From Plutella xylostella (taxonomy: Eukaryota > Arthropoda > Insecta > Lepidoptera > Plutellidae), in NCBI RefSeq assembly GCF_932276165.1, contig NC_063993.1, positions 320,001 to 384,000 of the forward strand: a stretch of 64,000 nt of DNA, given 5' to 3'. This document shows positions 10,679 to 23,600 of this stretch, piece by piece. A program made the translations under genes and the position numbers. The notes beneath the pieces were generated by a model. It was not told where the DNA came from. It saw only the letters and a program-made list of their open reading frames with translations, and searched no databases. The stretch's first letter is position 1. Every line of letters begins with the position of its first letter.

Positions 10679-11674
10679 CCCTAGAGTGCTCGCGCTATGA
10701 GCATTTTGCCGCCCTCAGCAAATAATGTTTATTATTTTGTGAACTATACACTCCTCAAGGTCCAGCGTCCATGTAGCTGCCCTCTCGGTCTTCTCCTACA
10801 TGTTACGTAAATTTGGAGAAATTCAGTGCACAGGTTACAGCAGGAAGAGAGAATTGAAGAGAGTGTGTCGCACGGGGCGGCAAAATGCTCACTGCGCGAG
10901 CACTCGCGTCAGTGAAATTAAAGTTTTTTTTTTTACAATTGTTATGAAATATTGTTAGTTTTTCAGTCTTTTTTGGTAATAATAATGTAAATTAATTTAG
11001 GTATGTGTCTATTTCAGTTTACATTCGATTTACGATATAACTTTGTTAATTTACTAACAAGTTAATTTTACGAAGAATTTACCTGGAAAAAATAGCTCTG
11101 CTTATAACTACACCACGTATAACAATAGAATCTTACATATGGACAGTACATAAGTGTTTTTTATTGGTCCGGTGGTACAAATCTCCCGTTTTGTACCACC
11201 GGACCAACAAAAAACACCCTAAAGAAGAGAGGGTACATGCGTATAACTATGTCCATATAAGAAAAATAGCAGGTCAAAAAAGGGTGCAATACATGAAGAA
11301 AGTTAATGTGCAACGAACACCTTGTGTTCATGTTTCAGTACTGTGTTGCTAAAATAAATGCTGTAGATGACGATAACGTCTAATTTTTTTAATAATTTTG
11401 AGATTTGTTGATTTTGTGTGGCTTAAGACAAATTTATACCTAAAAGATCAAATTTTTTCCCAAAGCATGAACGATAGCTCATATATTGAATAATTATAAT
11501 ATAAAAACTATAAATATTACTTTTTCTAATACCATATGATTCATTTTATTCAAATAATATGAATTTATAAGTTTTCGTAATTATTAAGTGTCCAAAAAAT
11601 ACATTTTAAAATGGGCGGCAAAATGCCGCCACGCGAGCACTCGCGTCACAAAAAATGGCGCGACTACTCTAGGG
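10679..11674. mobile_element. piggyBac-like MITE (about 1 kb)
   Basis: The left end is TTAA followed by CCCTAGAGTGCTCGCGC; the right end reads ...GCGCGACTACTCTAGGG followed by TATTAA. The inverted termini start with CCCTAG and agree at 15 of 17 positions, and TTAA is the piggyBac target. Sub-terminal GCGAGCACTCGCG palindromes and GGCGGCAAAATGC motifs recur at both ends (about 10700-10910 and 11611-11645). No transposase could be recognised, so it is non-autonomous. The right TTAA is displaced by two bases, implying a small post-insertion change. Confidence 0.72.
11154..11217. repeat. Near-perfect 28-bp hairpin with 8-nt loop
   Basis: Arms 11154-11181 and 11190-11217 pair over 28 bp with one mismatch. 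In a minus-strand transcript that mismatch becomes a G-U wobble. The core arm is TTGGTCCGGTGGTACAAA. It lies inside the piggyBac-like MITE; a weaker outer pairing around GGACA/TGTCC extends it. Confidence 0.8.
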
Positions 11675-14133
11675 TATTAAAATGTCGTTGTCTGCGAGTT
11701 CTGTTTCACTTTGAATAAATTATTAAAACCGCCATTTGCACATGACGTGTACTGTAAGGTACTTTTATAAGTAAGATGAAACATTTACGACACGGTAACA
11801 GTAGATGTTTAAGAAGATTCTCTATATTTCTGAGTCATGTCACTTAAAGTTTTTTTTCTTACGACAAATATAAGGCATGGTTTTGACGTCTGTCAAACGG
11901 ATATCATAGCGTCCAAGCGTAGCGGATTAACGTGACACTTGCGTAGCTAAACGGCGTATTTGTTTTTTGCCATCACGTTAACATGTTATTGATTGCTAAT
12001 GTATCGGTGCCGTGGCGGTAATGCCTCTGATATTAAGTTAATCCGGTCTGGTTGTACTTGTACTTATACTACTTATACCCGGGTTGTACTTACGTTCGTG
12101 TGGTCGGCTACTCATATAGTGGTCGTGTCTGCGAGCCCCGCATGCCTGCCCGTGCCCACGTGATGCGATACAGGAACTTGCTTCCTTCTTCGCCGGTTTC
12201 TATTACCTGATGGACGCAAAAAACGATTAAAACATAGGGTCAGATGTAATATAAATTATTTGTTTTGGATTGGCCACTCGTGAAGATAGTAGATATGCAA
12301 TAAAAAAATCAATAACGGCAAAATATCGAAGTAAATTTGATAAACGAATAAAAATCCTTTCGTATTCCTCTCTTCCCTCGGCGAAATCAAAATAGGTTAT
12401 AGAATGATAGGATGCAGCTATTTTTCCAATTGATATCTGATAGCTACGGATAACGTTTGAATATTTGCACAAAAATATTTGGATTTTTCATGTTTTAAGT
12501 GCTATTAATAACTTTATCTCATTTAAAAAATAAATAAAACATTTTGAACTGCGCGGGAATATATTTTTAATTTACCTACGAAGGTATTTTTTGCATATTG
12601 ATTTTTTTACTATCACAAAAACTATTTAGACACACGTAAAAAATATTAAACGCTGCCAAATATCATGTCAAACACCCGTTAAACCTCGTTTAAACCTTTT
12701 TAGAAGTTGATACAATTATATTATCCCTTCACGAGTGGTGCGTGTGGTGAGTTATATCTTATCCGCTTAGTATAATACAATTTATTTCACAAATTGAAAC
12801 GAAATTTCTGTCGTAATATCATCTTCAAAAGACGTATTAAGTAGAATTTGATTTAATTAAATGGATAGCTTCAAAGGACTTGGTCGTTGGCAAATATTTC
12901 CCAATGGTATAATTTCAATGGCTTTTTGCAAAATACGTGTTGACTACGCGACGCCATATTTTGAGGCACCGCATTTTATGAAGAACAAATCATCATCACT
13001 TACTTTGTTTGCCTTTACTGGTGAAACTTTTCATTAAGTCCGCGCCACTACTAAAGTCTTACGGCAAAAGCAGGAACTACAATTTATGGGGCATATGGGG
13101 CAAAACTGGGTTCTACGCGTGCAGCACCACGTCTATATCAGATTATTCAGTAGTGGCGTGGACACTCGTATTATAAATTATCCAAGCGAAAACATAAATA
13201 ATAAAACCTAACCTAACTCAGCAGACTGGCAGCATCGATAGAAATACCTATTTATGAAAACGAAACATGGTCCCATAATGTAGAAAGTTTTAATATTTTT
13301 CGTCGTCCAAAGTGGCTCATTGATTCTGACTCATGCCGTTGACACATTTTATATCAACGAACGGCAGCACTTTTCGTCTTCTTTAACAAAAATAAATACA
13401 TTGTTGATTTTTTAAAATCCAGACCAAATAATATATACCTATCATTCAGTATTTCTCATTCACAGCATGGCTCAATAGGGTTTAAATCATCTCACGAAAT
13501 CCTTTGTATTTTAATCTATTGGTATTACCTTACTTAGCCTTTGTTTCACTGTAAAAAAGTGAGAATTCGAATTTCATTGAGAATATTGTGCTGAATTCCA
13601 TTTTAATTTAGAATTTTTCATCAAGTTCCCTCCGGGCTAAGATGAGTTCTAAAAATAAGAAGAGTTTAGGTACTCGCTCTTCTGAAGCAACTCATGCATG
13701 AAATTTCGATAAGAAAGTAAATATTTAGCAATAGGATGATGATGAATATACATAACATCCGTAGTGTTATTTGCTAAAATAATGCTTAAATTAAAATCTG
13801 TACCATTGGAATTTTTCTCAGCGTGTCGTGACAAAATTACCTATATAGAGCTACGACTAGGGTTTGTCACCGGAGGCTGAGTTGTGGCTGGGGAGGGCTG
13901 ATGGTGTATCGACTGATACATGAATAAATGCAACGTGGAAAGAAAGGAAATAAATAAAAAGATTGTGCCGCAATTGTTTGATGCTGTAACGCTTTATCCA
14001 TAGTTAAATAATACAATGTAATAACCAACGTTCCGCCCCACCGAATTTTTCGTCTAAACAAACAATAATACCCTAGCTAGGTCGTAGTCTAAACTACGAA
14101 CCAAATGTGTGGGCGTTACAGCAAATCAACTGT
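11675..14133. other. Non-coding stretch downstream of the receptor gene
   Basis: No supported gene. Two weak inverted pairs are visible: CCACTCGTGAAG near 12270 with CTTCACGAGTGG near 12728, and GTCCGCGCCACTACT at 13038-13052 with AGTAGTGGCGTGGAC at 13149-13163. They may mark decayed MITEs. Confidence 0.4.
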
Positions 14134-14420
14134 GAATAGAATAGAATAGAATATTTTTATTTGCATGAATGTAGGTAAATGGCAAGTTATTACAAATTAT
14201 AAGTACAGCTACATCCTCCCCTTTGGGGGCGTACAAATATTATTACATGAGTATTTGTGGATGAAGCGTTCTACGCTCCCATTTTTGGTTATTTGCACAC
14301 AAAACACAGTCTAAATACATCAGAAATTACCGTGCAAAGGCATACAAGGACGGGGTAGTGCCAAAATCAACTTCTCACAAACAAAATCTTCCAGCCAATC
14401 GTTGTGTGAGTTATATTATT
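14134..14420 (-). mobile_element. LINE 3'-end remnant with (TAGAA)n tail
   Basis: GAATAGAATAGAATA at the left edge followed by TTTTTATTTGC reads, on the minus strand, as a 3' UTR with an AATAAA signal and pentameric tail. No ORF remains. It is inserted just beyond the receptor's last exon and may supply that gene's nearest poly(A) signal. Confidence 0.5.
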
Positions 14421-14495
14421 AAAAGGTAGGTACCTACAATAAAATACTAGTAGGGTACATTTACATAATAGAGGTCTGTGCTAATAGGTTTTCTT

Positions 14496-14634
14496 TCATG
14501 AGTGCGAGTGTACCTGGGTTGTAGGTCTGGGCGGCGCGGGCGCGGCGGGGCGCGGGGCGGGCGCGGGGGGCGTGGCCGCGTAGCCAGAGCAGGAGCCGCT
14601 GCTAAACACATTCCTCCACTTCCAGCCCCTCCAG
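14496..14634 (-). CDS. CCKLR: Receptor coding exon 9: C-terminal tail
   Basis: In the phase left by exon 8 the tail reads WRGWKWRNVFSSGSCSGY, then a Pro/Ala-rich stretch ending VHSHS and TGA (14498-14496). Third codon positions are strongly G/C. The acceptor is weak and doubled (CAACAGAG): the AG ending at 14635 gives this frame, while the AG ending at 14637 gives another open frame (about 60 residues). Confidence 0.62.
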
Positions 14635-17600
14635 CTCTGTTGAACAATGCATTCACTAGAGTTATTACCCGGATGGGTTCAGACTAGCGTATAAATAAGG
14701 TCAAGTTTGCACTCACGAGTCTCACGACTAATGAAAGAGTTCCAGTGACATAGCTGATAGCACAAAATTTCCCCTAAACGGAAAAGGCTAGCTTAAGCTT
14801 AATGACGCCGTCTGCAATATTGAAGTACGTTTAACAGCGCATCAGAATACTACCAAATAAAAACGTCACATAAAAAAAATATTTTGTTACTGGAACTTTT
14901 TCATTGCTGAATACGAGCGAGCGTTATAACACGTTTCTTCGCGGGCAGGGGTTAGCTCGTATGCTGATAGAGTCGCGCAGTACGCTAGTCTGAAACCGCT
15001 TTTAATCGGGAAATATAATTAAATTAATTATTGCAACATTCCCAAGTTACATAGACCTTACAGGTTTCCTAAAATCATCATTCATTTCACAATATTTATA
15101 CAAACCCATCCGCTAAATTAGGTGTACTTTCCGGACCCTATCGGTATAATTTCTGATGGATTATGGAAAGTTTCTTACTTATACTTGTTTACCTTTCCAT
15201 CTGGTATATTGATGTAGTTCTCAACTCAATTTTCTAGGCGAATTTCCTGTTTGAGCGAGAGTGGTGTTTTTGTATGTTAATTTGTTTTCATTGTTACAAG
15301 GAAAACAGAACTTACCGACACGAGTAATTCTGTTTATTTAAGGGATGTACAATTGTACGTCTACTATACATACTTTAAAATACCTTTCCAGGAAAATTAA
15401 GTAACAGTCTAATTAGACACCAGTGCCTTTTCATACAAATAATCTCGCTGATTATTATTAGGTACCACATAATTCTCCCTAACTCCAAATAGATGTTAAA
15501 ACTTTCGATAGTTTTAAGCCCCGTGAAATGCTAAAGCGCCTAAAGTTTAGTCGAAGTGATACAACATTATCAAAATGTCGCCGATATAACTCAATACCAC
15601 AGTCGAAATGATACGCTTTTGTCTTCTAGATCGTTGATAACATGAATGTGATTAAATGTTAATTATTAGGTAGGTACATGCGGTGGCCATTAGCAGCCAG
15701 GCGCAATACCATTTTCCGGGTTTTATACGACAGATAACAAAAAAAAACCATACCAGTGCGCCCGGTGTGACTGCCCCTAATGACACACGCTGTCATATCC
15801 TGGCTGGACGGCTGTGGGGTGGGGGGCTTTCCATTATCCAACTTATCTGGGACGCAGCATCTGAAAACAGCCTTTGTGTTAAAGCAATTGAGTTTACAAC
15901 TGAGCACGTATTGGATGCGTTCAGAAGTAGCTGCTTGTTTTCAGTTGCAGCTGCTTTGAAACTCGTCCAATTTTTACGTTCTGAGGCGGCACGTGCACAA
16001 GAAACATCCAAGATCGCTGGGAGCTGTCGCAGTGTTCGAACGTTGTGATTAATTGTGCGACGATGACAAATTGCCGGTGTGGTTGGAGGAAGGCGAAAAA
16101 CAGTGTAGTGGGGCTTTAAAGAGGGATAATATCTTGTCCCATGGTGATTACGAGCTTCTTATGATGATGATGATGATGTTGATGAATAATGAGGGCGTAG
16201 TTCTCGCACTCTCGTTACGCTTGCATAGATTTTGGTCAAGTCATTTTTTTAACAAATAAATTTATTAATAACATTGTAAATTGTCCTTGTTACAAACACA
16301 AATCAGTCTCACATATAATTATACTTTCATACAAGATAACACCCATCTTTGTGGGTCAGGGCTTCAATTGGATGCATAGCACCGTGGTTAAATAGAGGGT
16401 AGGCTAGATTGATGATGATAGTGGGATTTTCTGCTGTAATTGATCGCTGGCTAGATGTTTTGCGTCGGAAATCTCAATGTGGGTCTTGACTTGACATTTC
16501 TGTATGTACCTGAATGTGATAAATCAATAGAACTAGTTTCTGGCCTCCTTATAAAATTTGCCATGACAAAAAGACATTTTATTTAAGACGTTTAGTTACA
16601 GTCTTTGTCTCAATTTTTCAAGATTCATAGATAGAGTAGAAAAAAAATCATAAAGGAGCTGAATTTCTAACCTCTTTTTGCTAATAAATTCAGTTTTATA
16701 ACCCCAGTATACAATGATAATATCTAGCGTTATCCCGCCAAATAGTATTTACTTACCTAAAAATCTTGCAACTCCTGAACAAAGTGATGAAACCTTGTCT
16801 GAACTTCCTGTTCATGAAACAGTAGGTGATGGGGTTGCAGCAAGACGAACAGTAGGCCAACAGCTGGAGCAGAATGATTCCTTTTGATCCGATATGCTGG
16901 TACAACTCATCCGGGTAGAACAAGTATATCTGTAAAGAAATTATGTTTGTAAAAATTGTTTGGACTATTCGTCACCATTAGAGGCCTATTCAAAAACTCG
17001 CGATATTTTTTTAGCTAGCGGCGAATATCTGACGTGTGCGACTCAATTTAGGTTTTACGTTTACTATTTCTTTCATTATGCAAAATAAAAATGTTATTTT
17101 GACCGGTACATTTTTAATAAATCTAGTCTTTAACGCAGTTCACCATCTATGTAAGTTGTCTCCCAACACAGATGTTTCCATTCTTTTTATGGTGAAATAA
17201 ATATACCTTAAATCTTTTAAGAAGGTAAGTCTAAGCTCTTACACGGTACATAGTAATAAAATCGGAGGATACTAAGTGCTCACAACATTTCTCTGAAGAT
17301 TTTTACAGACGTCGCGTCGCGTCGCTTATTGGACGCAAATATCTTGTAAGTCAACAGCAAACTCTATTTAATCAAACGCAGAACAAAATCCAATCTAAGC
17401 AAACATGTAGCAGTATTTTTTATGTTCGAAATAAAGCTTTCTTTTATTTGAGCCATATAAATTTTTATATGACCTGCAACATCAAATGTTGCGGCTGCGT
17501 GAAATATTTGTTACACTCACGATACATCGCATAACCCTCATAACCCTGAAGTGTGGAAGTATCCAGTACGGTTCGTTTCGATTGTCAACTTGAATTCCAC

Positions 17601-20600
17601 ACTTGATTTAGGCAGTTGTCCCACTTACGGTGACTACCTATTTTATAGCTCATCTCGCTTCTGTTTATCCCACCGATATAAGCCCTATCCATAAGGAAAC
17701 TTAACTTATATTATGTCAATCAAATGTCATAGGGCTCATGTTATATTTTACAAAGTATAGTTAGTCGTTGTTTATTTTGAGGTATTCCTTCTGTAAAACA
17801 CAAAATTAATGAACATACGGTATTGATCACGTGTAGCGGTGCCCAGCATACGAAGAATTCCACAATTATAACAAATAGCATCCTTATTACCTGCAACAAG
17901 AAAAAACTATAAATACGGGGTTGTGCAATAGTATGCCGAAAGTGTGACTCAGATCATCCAAACTGTTTTTTTTTTATCTAAGACTTCTGAAAATACTGTA
18001 TGTATTTTTAGGTCGCATTATACCCACTTGGTAGGTAGGTACTTACGTGATTGGTGAAAGAAAACTCAAAAAACAGCAGAGGTTGCTTGTCCTCAAGCGT
18101 TTCTCCGAAAATTTCGTATCCTTCAGTAAATAAAAGGGAACACTAAAAATATACTTGTTTTTAGGAAACAGCTCTAGGTAAACAAACAAACAACTCTTCA
18201 ACAAAATGTCAACGCTTTTTCTCTGATTCTTGTCGGTAATGTAATTTCCTTAGAACTACTGACTAAAAATGTATGTATTTTTATAAATCACCTAAATGCT
18301 TCAAGTTATTTCTAACTTGATTTAATCCTAGTTCTCCTTCATATAATATTCGCACTAGAAATAGCAAAAGGTTTAGCGCTATAATAAATCCACAGGATTC
18401 TGCTGTGACGAATGGCTACAGCTATAATAGATGAGCTCCATCTAACAAACGAACCTTCAGAGGTGAGAACAGGGATATAAAGGATCATTGCGTTTTTACC
18501 ATTCCTTTATAAACTCTGTTAATGTTGTAATAATTGTATCGTTGAATTCTGTACGTTGCTCACTGGGCAACCCAACTCCATGGGAATCAAACATCCTTGT
18601 GCAAAAATCTGAACCTTTCTCAGATAGTATTTTAACTATTAATACTACATTATCTCTATTATGCAATTATTTAATTTACGTAAATTGATTTAGAGGAGGT
18701 AGCGTGGCTCCCTAACGACGACTTTAGTGTCGATTTTTGGTGGATTCAAACGTTGGTTAGGTAATAACGGGGCAGATATTTGTTTAAAAGAGAGATATTT
18801 GTACTCTGGTCTTCTTGGGTTAATATTTATATAATTAAGTATATAATATATATCTATGTATCCGTGTAGATATGGGTACCAGCTGTCCGGTACCCATATT
18901 ACAGTCTCTGCCTACTTTGGGGTCGACGGGGCCGACTGGCCGTGTGTGAGATGTCCCTACTTATTACTTAAACTTCTCGGTGGGTGGTCTTACTTTCCGC
19001 TTGGCCTCGATGCTCTTGTCGATGTGCGTGGAGCGCACGGCGTGGCGGAAGTCCAGCTCCAGAGCCGTGTGCATGCAGTACGTCTGCGTGCCGTTGTTCT
19101 CGTCCGCCTCGGCTGCCGGCTCGTCCTCCTGTGAGGAAATACGTATTTGTTATTGTATACTAATGTGAGAGCAGTGAAAAAGATTCAGTGACAATAGCAC
19201 CGAATCAGGTATTTTGTCTACCGCACATCCGTCACGTCGACGTCAACTCATACTAAACTCGTCCTGAAATAATCTCTTTGACATGCCGTCTGCAATATTG
19301 AAGTAAATAAGTCAATCTACATTTAACAGCGCATCAGAATGTTGGTAACTAAAAACGTAAGTAAATATTTTAAGAAATTCTTAATTTAATTTTAATTTTT
19401 AAATTGGAGACATTTTGGTCTCAATAGAGGCGACGATTTGTAAACTGGATTTTTTTCATTGCCCGTGAGTGTATTATAAGGATAGATTTTTACAATGTTG
19501 TACATAAGAGTTCTAGGTTGTAGTACAAACAAGCATCGAAAGAATGTTCTTGTTCTAACTCTGGTGCTATGTTCGTTTGTTGTACATAAATGGAACTTGA
19601 AATGGTATGTCTATCTATATCTCTTCAAAGCGTTCCTGCTTTTATTCTCTCTCTAGGCTAACTATTTGTTCTTTTGAATACGAGTTTTCGTTTATTCAAT
19701 GATCACGGAAAAGTGATCTTCTTCGTTTCACGTTTAAAAATATTTTTTAACAACATACAAAATACGTTCATGTATCTTTGTTAGAAATATAAGTACATTC
19801 AAAAACTATTGAACCGATGTCTAAAATTCTTTGTCCAGCATAATGATACATTCTTCCTGACAAAGGATACTTATTAAAACGAAGCATGCGGAATAAAGCT
19901 TCTTGTATGTATTGTATAATTTCATACACAACAATCTATTGCCATAATCGGACTCATCCAAGGCCAGATGTGGAGGGTAAATATTTAATCCCCAACCGGA
20001 AATTGGACCGGGATCGGTTTTCAGTGGTTATCCCGGGGTTTAAAGTCACAACAACGCAACGTTATTTTTCAGCTGGGCCGTAAAAATATAAAGTTGCATT
20101 GTGAATGGAGTCGACTTAGGTTTTCTTTTATCATAAATTTTCACAGGAAGCAATACCTGCAAAGACTAAAACAAACTTGCGCTAAGAGAGCTAATTTAAA
20201 TGCCTTTATCATACCAACGATTAATGTTTATATTCAAATTGATCAAGTTTGTATAGTTAACTGTAAGTATGTATATACTTCATCCTACATGCTTTCTATG
20301 TAATAGTTGTTAGGCGGAAACTCAAAGGTAGTCAAAGGAGTTAAAGTAGACAAAGTCCTTGTTTGAGGAAGCACAGCACTCACCCAAACTCACGACATGT
20401 CTACAAACTCTACAGCTTTCACTAAACAATGCGATCTAGAAGGAATGCGGAGGACGTCGACTCAACATTAACATTTTAACTTTTTCATTTCAAACATGTT
20501 TGCTATTATGATGAAGTTTGTTTTCTGCGTAAGGCTCTTCTTCGTTGCATACCAAGAAAGAGCAGCAAGCTTGTATGCGCTACTTTACAATAAAGTTTTT

Positions 20601-23600
20601 GCTTATGTCAACAGCTTTTATGTTTGTTTAGTTACTATTGTACAGCTAAAATTTTGATAAAATTTATCCTAAACCTAAGTAAGGACATTTAATTAAAATA
20701 TAGGCGACTTTTATCCCCGCATCTCCCCTTAAAACCTTTTGTCCCTCAGTCTCCCTCAAAGCTAGTCTGAAATACGTGCTACAAGTTCTAACTACATACC
20801 CTGAGCAGTATTTTGGAGTTCCAGGTGAATCTGAAATCTGTCCTACAAGTTCTAACTATGTACCCTGAGCAGTATCTTGGAGTTCCAAGTGTCGAGCGAC
20901 TTGTAGCAGAGGCTCGGCGAGGCGCGCGGCAGCACGGGCTCCGCGGCCGGCAGGAGGTGGTTGGTCTGGCAACTCTTGCAGCTCGCTTGACCCGTCACTG
21001 TAACAGAACTAGATGTTAAGGACATATATATTTTTTTAATTTTGCTGCCTAACAAGGAGGTTCAGTAAGGGGCAGAGAAACCTGACCCCACTCAGAAGCA
21101 TTGTTACTATGAGAGGGGGGTCAGGTTTCTCTGCACCTGACCGTACTGTACCCTAAATTATCTCCTCTCATTGTACAGTTAGGTCTAAACAACTCGATGG
21201 TTCTGATTCTAAAGATGGCAGCGAATAAACCTTTTTACCTTGTCAAATGAACAAACCACCTAGTAATTATTTTAAAGATTGTCACTTGATTAGTTTGACA
21301 AAATTATCAAGTTGTTTGGACTGAAAAGTTGTTTATATTCACACTGAAAACGCAGTCTTATAATAACAACTTGTGGTTTGTGTAAACAAAGTCAAAGTCA
21401 AAGTCAAAATTTTTTATTCATCGTACAAATATAAAATTTTCTGATGAACGTCAATTTTTACAAATTACTCTCCGTTCGGATAAGGGGGGGCTCTTTCTGT
21501 CTAAGGAGAAGAACGGAGGCAAGAAACTCCTGAGCCATCTTTTCAAAAAAAAGACTTAAAACTAGTTGGTATACAATAGGTACTTATAAGCTTAATAATG
21601 ATTATTATAATAATATGAGCAGAGCTAACTACTTATCACAGCCATGCATTAACGTCCTCTAAGTAATCATCAATTTTATAATAAGCTTTTTTACAGAGTT
21701 TCTCTTTAATGTAACACTTAAACTTATTCTCTGGCATTTGAGCAACTTCTGTTGGAAGCTTATTATAAAATCTAATACAGTACCCTAAAAACGATTTATT
21801 AACTTTCGCCAGACGCATCGCTGGAAAAGCCAGCTTATGCTTGTTCCTAGTATTAATGTCATGATTACTGCCAATTGTATCAAAAGTTGAAATATTCTTT
21901 CGTACATACATTAAATTGGAAAAAATGAACTGACATGGAACTGTAAGGATGTTAATTTCTTTAAATAGTTCTCTCAATGAATCCCTGGAACCTAGTTTGT
22001 ATATAGAGCGGATGGCTCTTTTCTGTAATACAAATATAGTTTCAATATCAGCGGCTCTACCCCAAAGCAAAATGCCATACGACAATAAGCTGTGGAAATA
22101 ACTAAAGTAAACTAATCTGGCGGTTTCAACGTCGGTCAGTTGTCTAATTTTCCGTACAGCAAAAGCTGCGGAGCTCAACCTTCCAGCCAATTTTTCAATG
22201 TGAGGTCCCCACTGTAACTTTGAATCTATAGTCATCCCAAGAAAAACAGTATCATTAACTAGGTCCAATTTATTCCCATCTAGAATAATGTTAGTATCGC
22301 ATTGTCTAACATTCGGCAGTGTAAATTTAATACATTTCGTTTTCTTAGAATTCAATAGAAGATTATTAACGGTAAACCAATCGTGTATGTCAGATAGAAT
22401 AGAATTAATTTCATTAAAATTATTTTCACTTCTTTTAACTTTAAAAAGCAAAGAAGTATCATCAGCAAATAAAACTATATTAGTCAATTTTTCAACCATA
22501 AAAGGCAAGTCATTAATATAAATGAGGAATAAAAATGGTCCTAGAATAGATCCTTGAGGGACGCCTATCTTTACATGAGCCCCCTGTGATTTAGTATTGT
22601 TAATATCGACCCTTTGTTGCCTCTTGTCTAAATAAGAAACTATCAAATCTAAAGCCTTTCCTCCTATTCCATAGTATCTCAGTTTCGAAATTAAAGTCTG
22701 ATGGTCTACACAATCAAACGCCTTCGATAGATCACAGAAGACTCCAATAGCATCGTGATGGTCTTCCCAGGCGTCAAATATGTGCTTAATTAACGCAGTA
22801 CCGGCATCGGTTGTTGATTTGCCTTTTGTAACATACCTCTAGATTCTAATCATTCACAAGAGTCGTTATTGGCTCGAGCAATACCACTTAATGATAAGAT
22901 AAGGATTGGATTAGAAATTCACAATGAACTATTACGTACACAATACATTTTAGTGTAAAAGTACTCAGCTTTAAAAGTGTGAGAAAATAATACCTATAAT
23001 ATTTGACATGTATAATATTTGGACCGGTGCGGCGACCAACTAAAAATAAATTTGTAATTTTGAACTTGAATGTTACACTCGACTTTGTTACCCGCAATAT
23101 TGTATTGGAGCGGTCCGAAAGGGGCAACTGGGCAATAGTGACTTCGTAGTATCTATTTTTTGCAAGATAAATTGGTTTACACTGTTGAGGGCATTTAATT
23201 TTGTGACCTAAAACTGGTTTCACGAATTGCTATCTGAATTCGTGGTAAAAATATAAATAACTAACGTTAATTTTCGTGCACCCAACCTTTATTATAAATT
23301 CCAATCATTTCCAGTAGGAAAACTGTGCACCGTGTGAATTAGTGGCGTATCAGATTACGCGCACATATTAACGGGGAGCAGTTGTTTGCAGTTAGCCCAC
23401 TGAGAACGCAGCCTTAACTGGTTGCTAATTGAAAACCAATAACCCTAATAAAACCGCAAACCACACCACAAGCTACTGGCGAGGCTCGTGGGCGGAAGAT
23501 AGATAATGATATGTTATATTAACAATATACGAACAAGATGGAGAGTTTCTGCAAAAGAAATATCTCGGCAAATAACACCCCACTTCTACCACAGAGCTCT

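Noticed and set aside
12227..12757. Possible MITE bounded by CCACTCGTGAAG and its complement
   Set aside because: Only about 12 bp match and no target duplication is visible.
14502..14687. Gly/Arg-rich plus-strand ORF
   Set aside because: Antisense shadow of the GC-rich receptor tail exon.
22888..23223. 111-codon minus-strand ORF in receptor intron 4
   Set aside because: No domain and intronic; probably chance.
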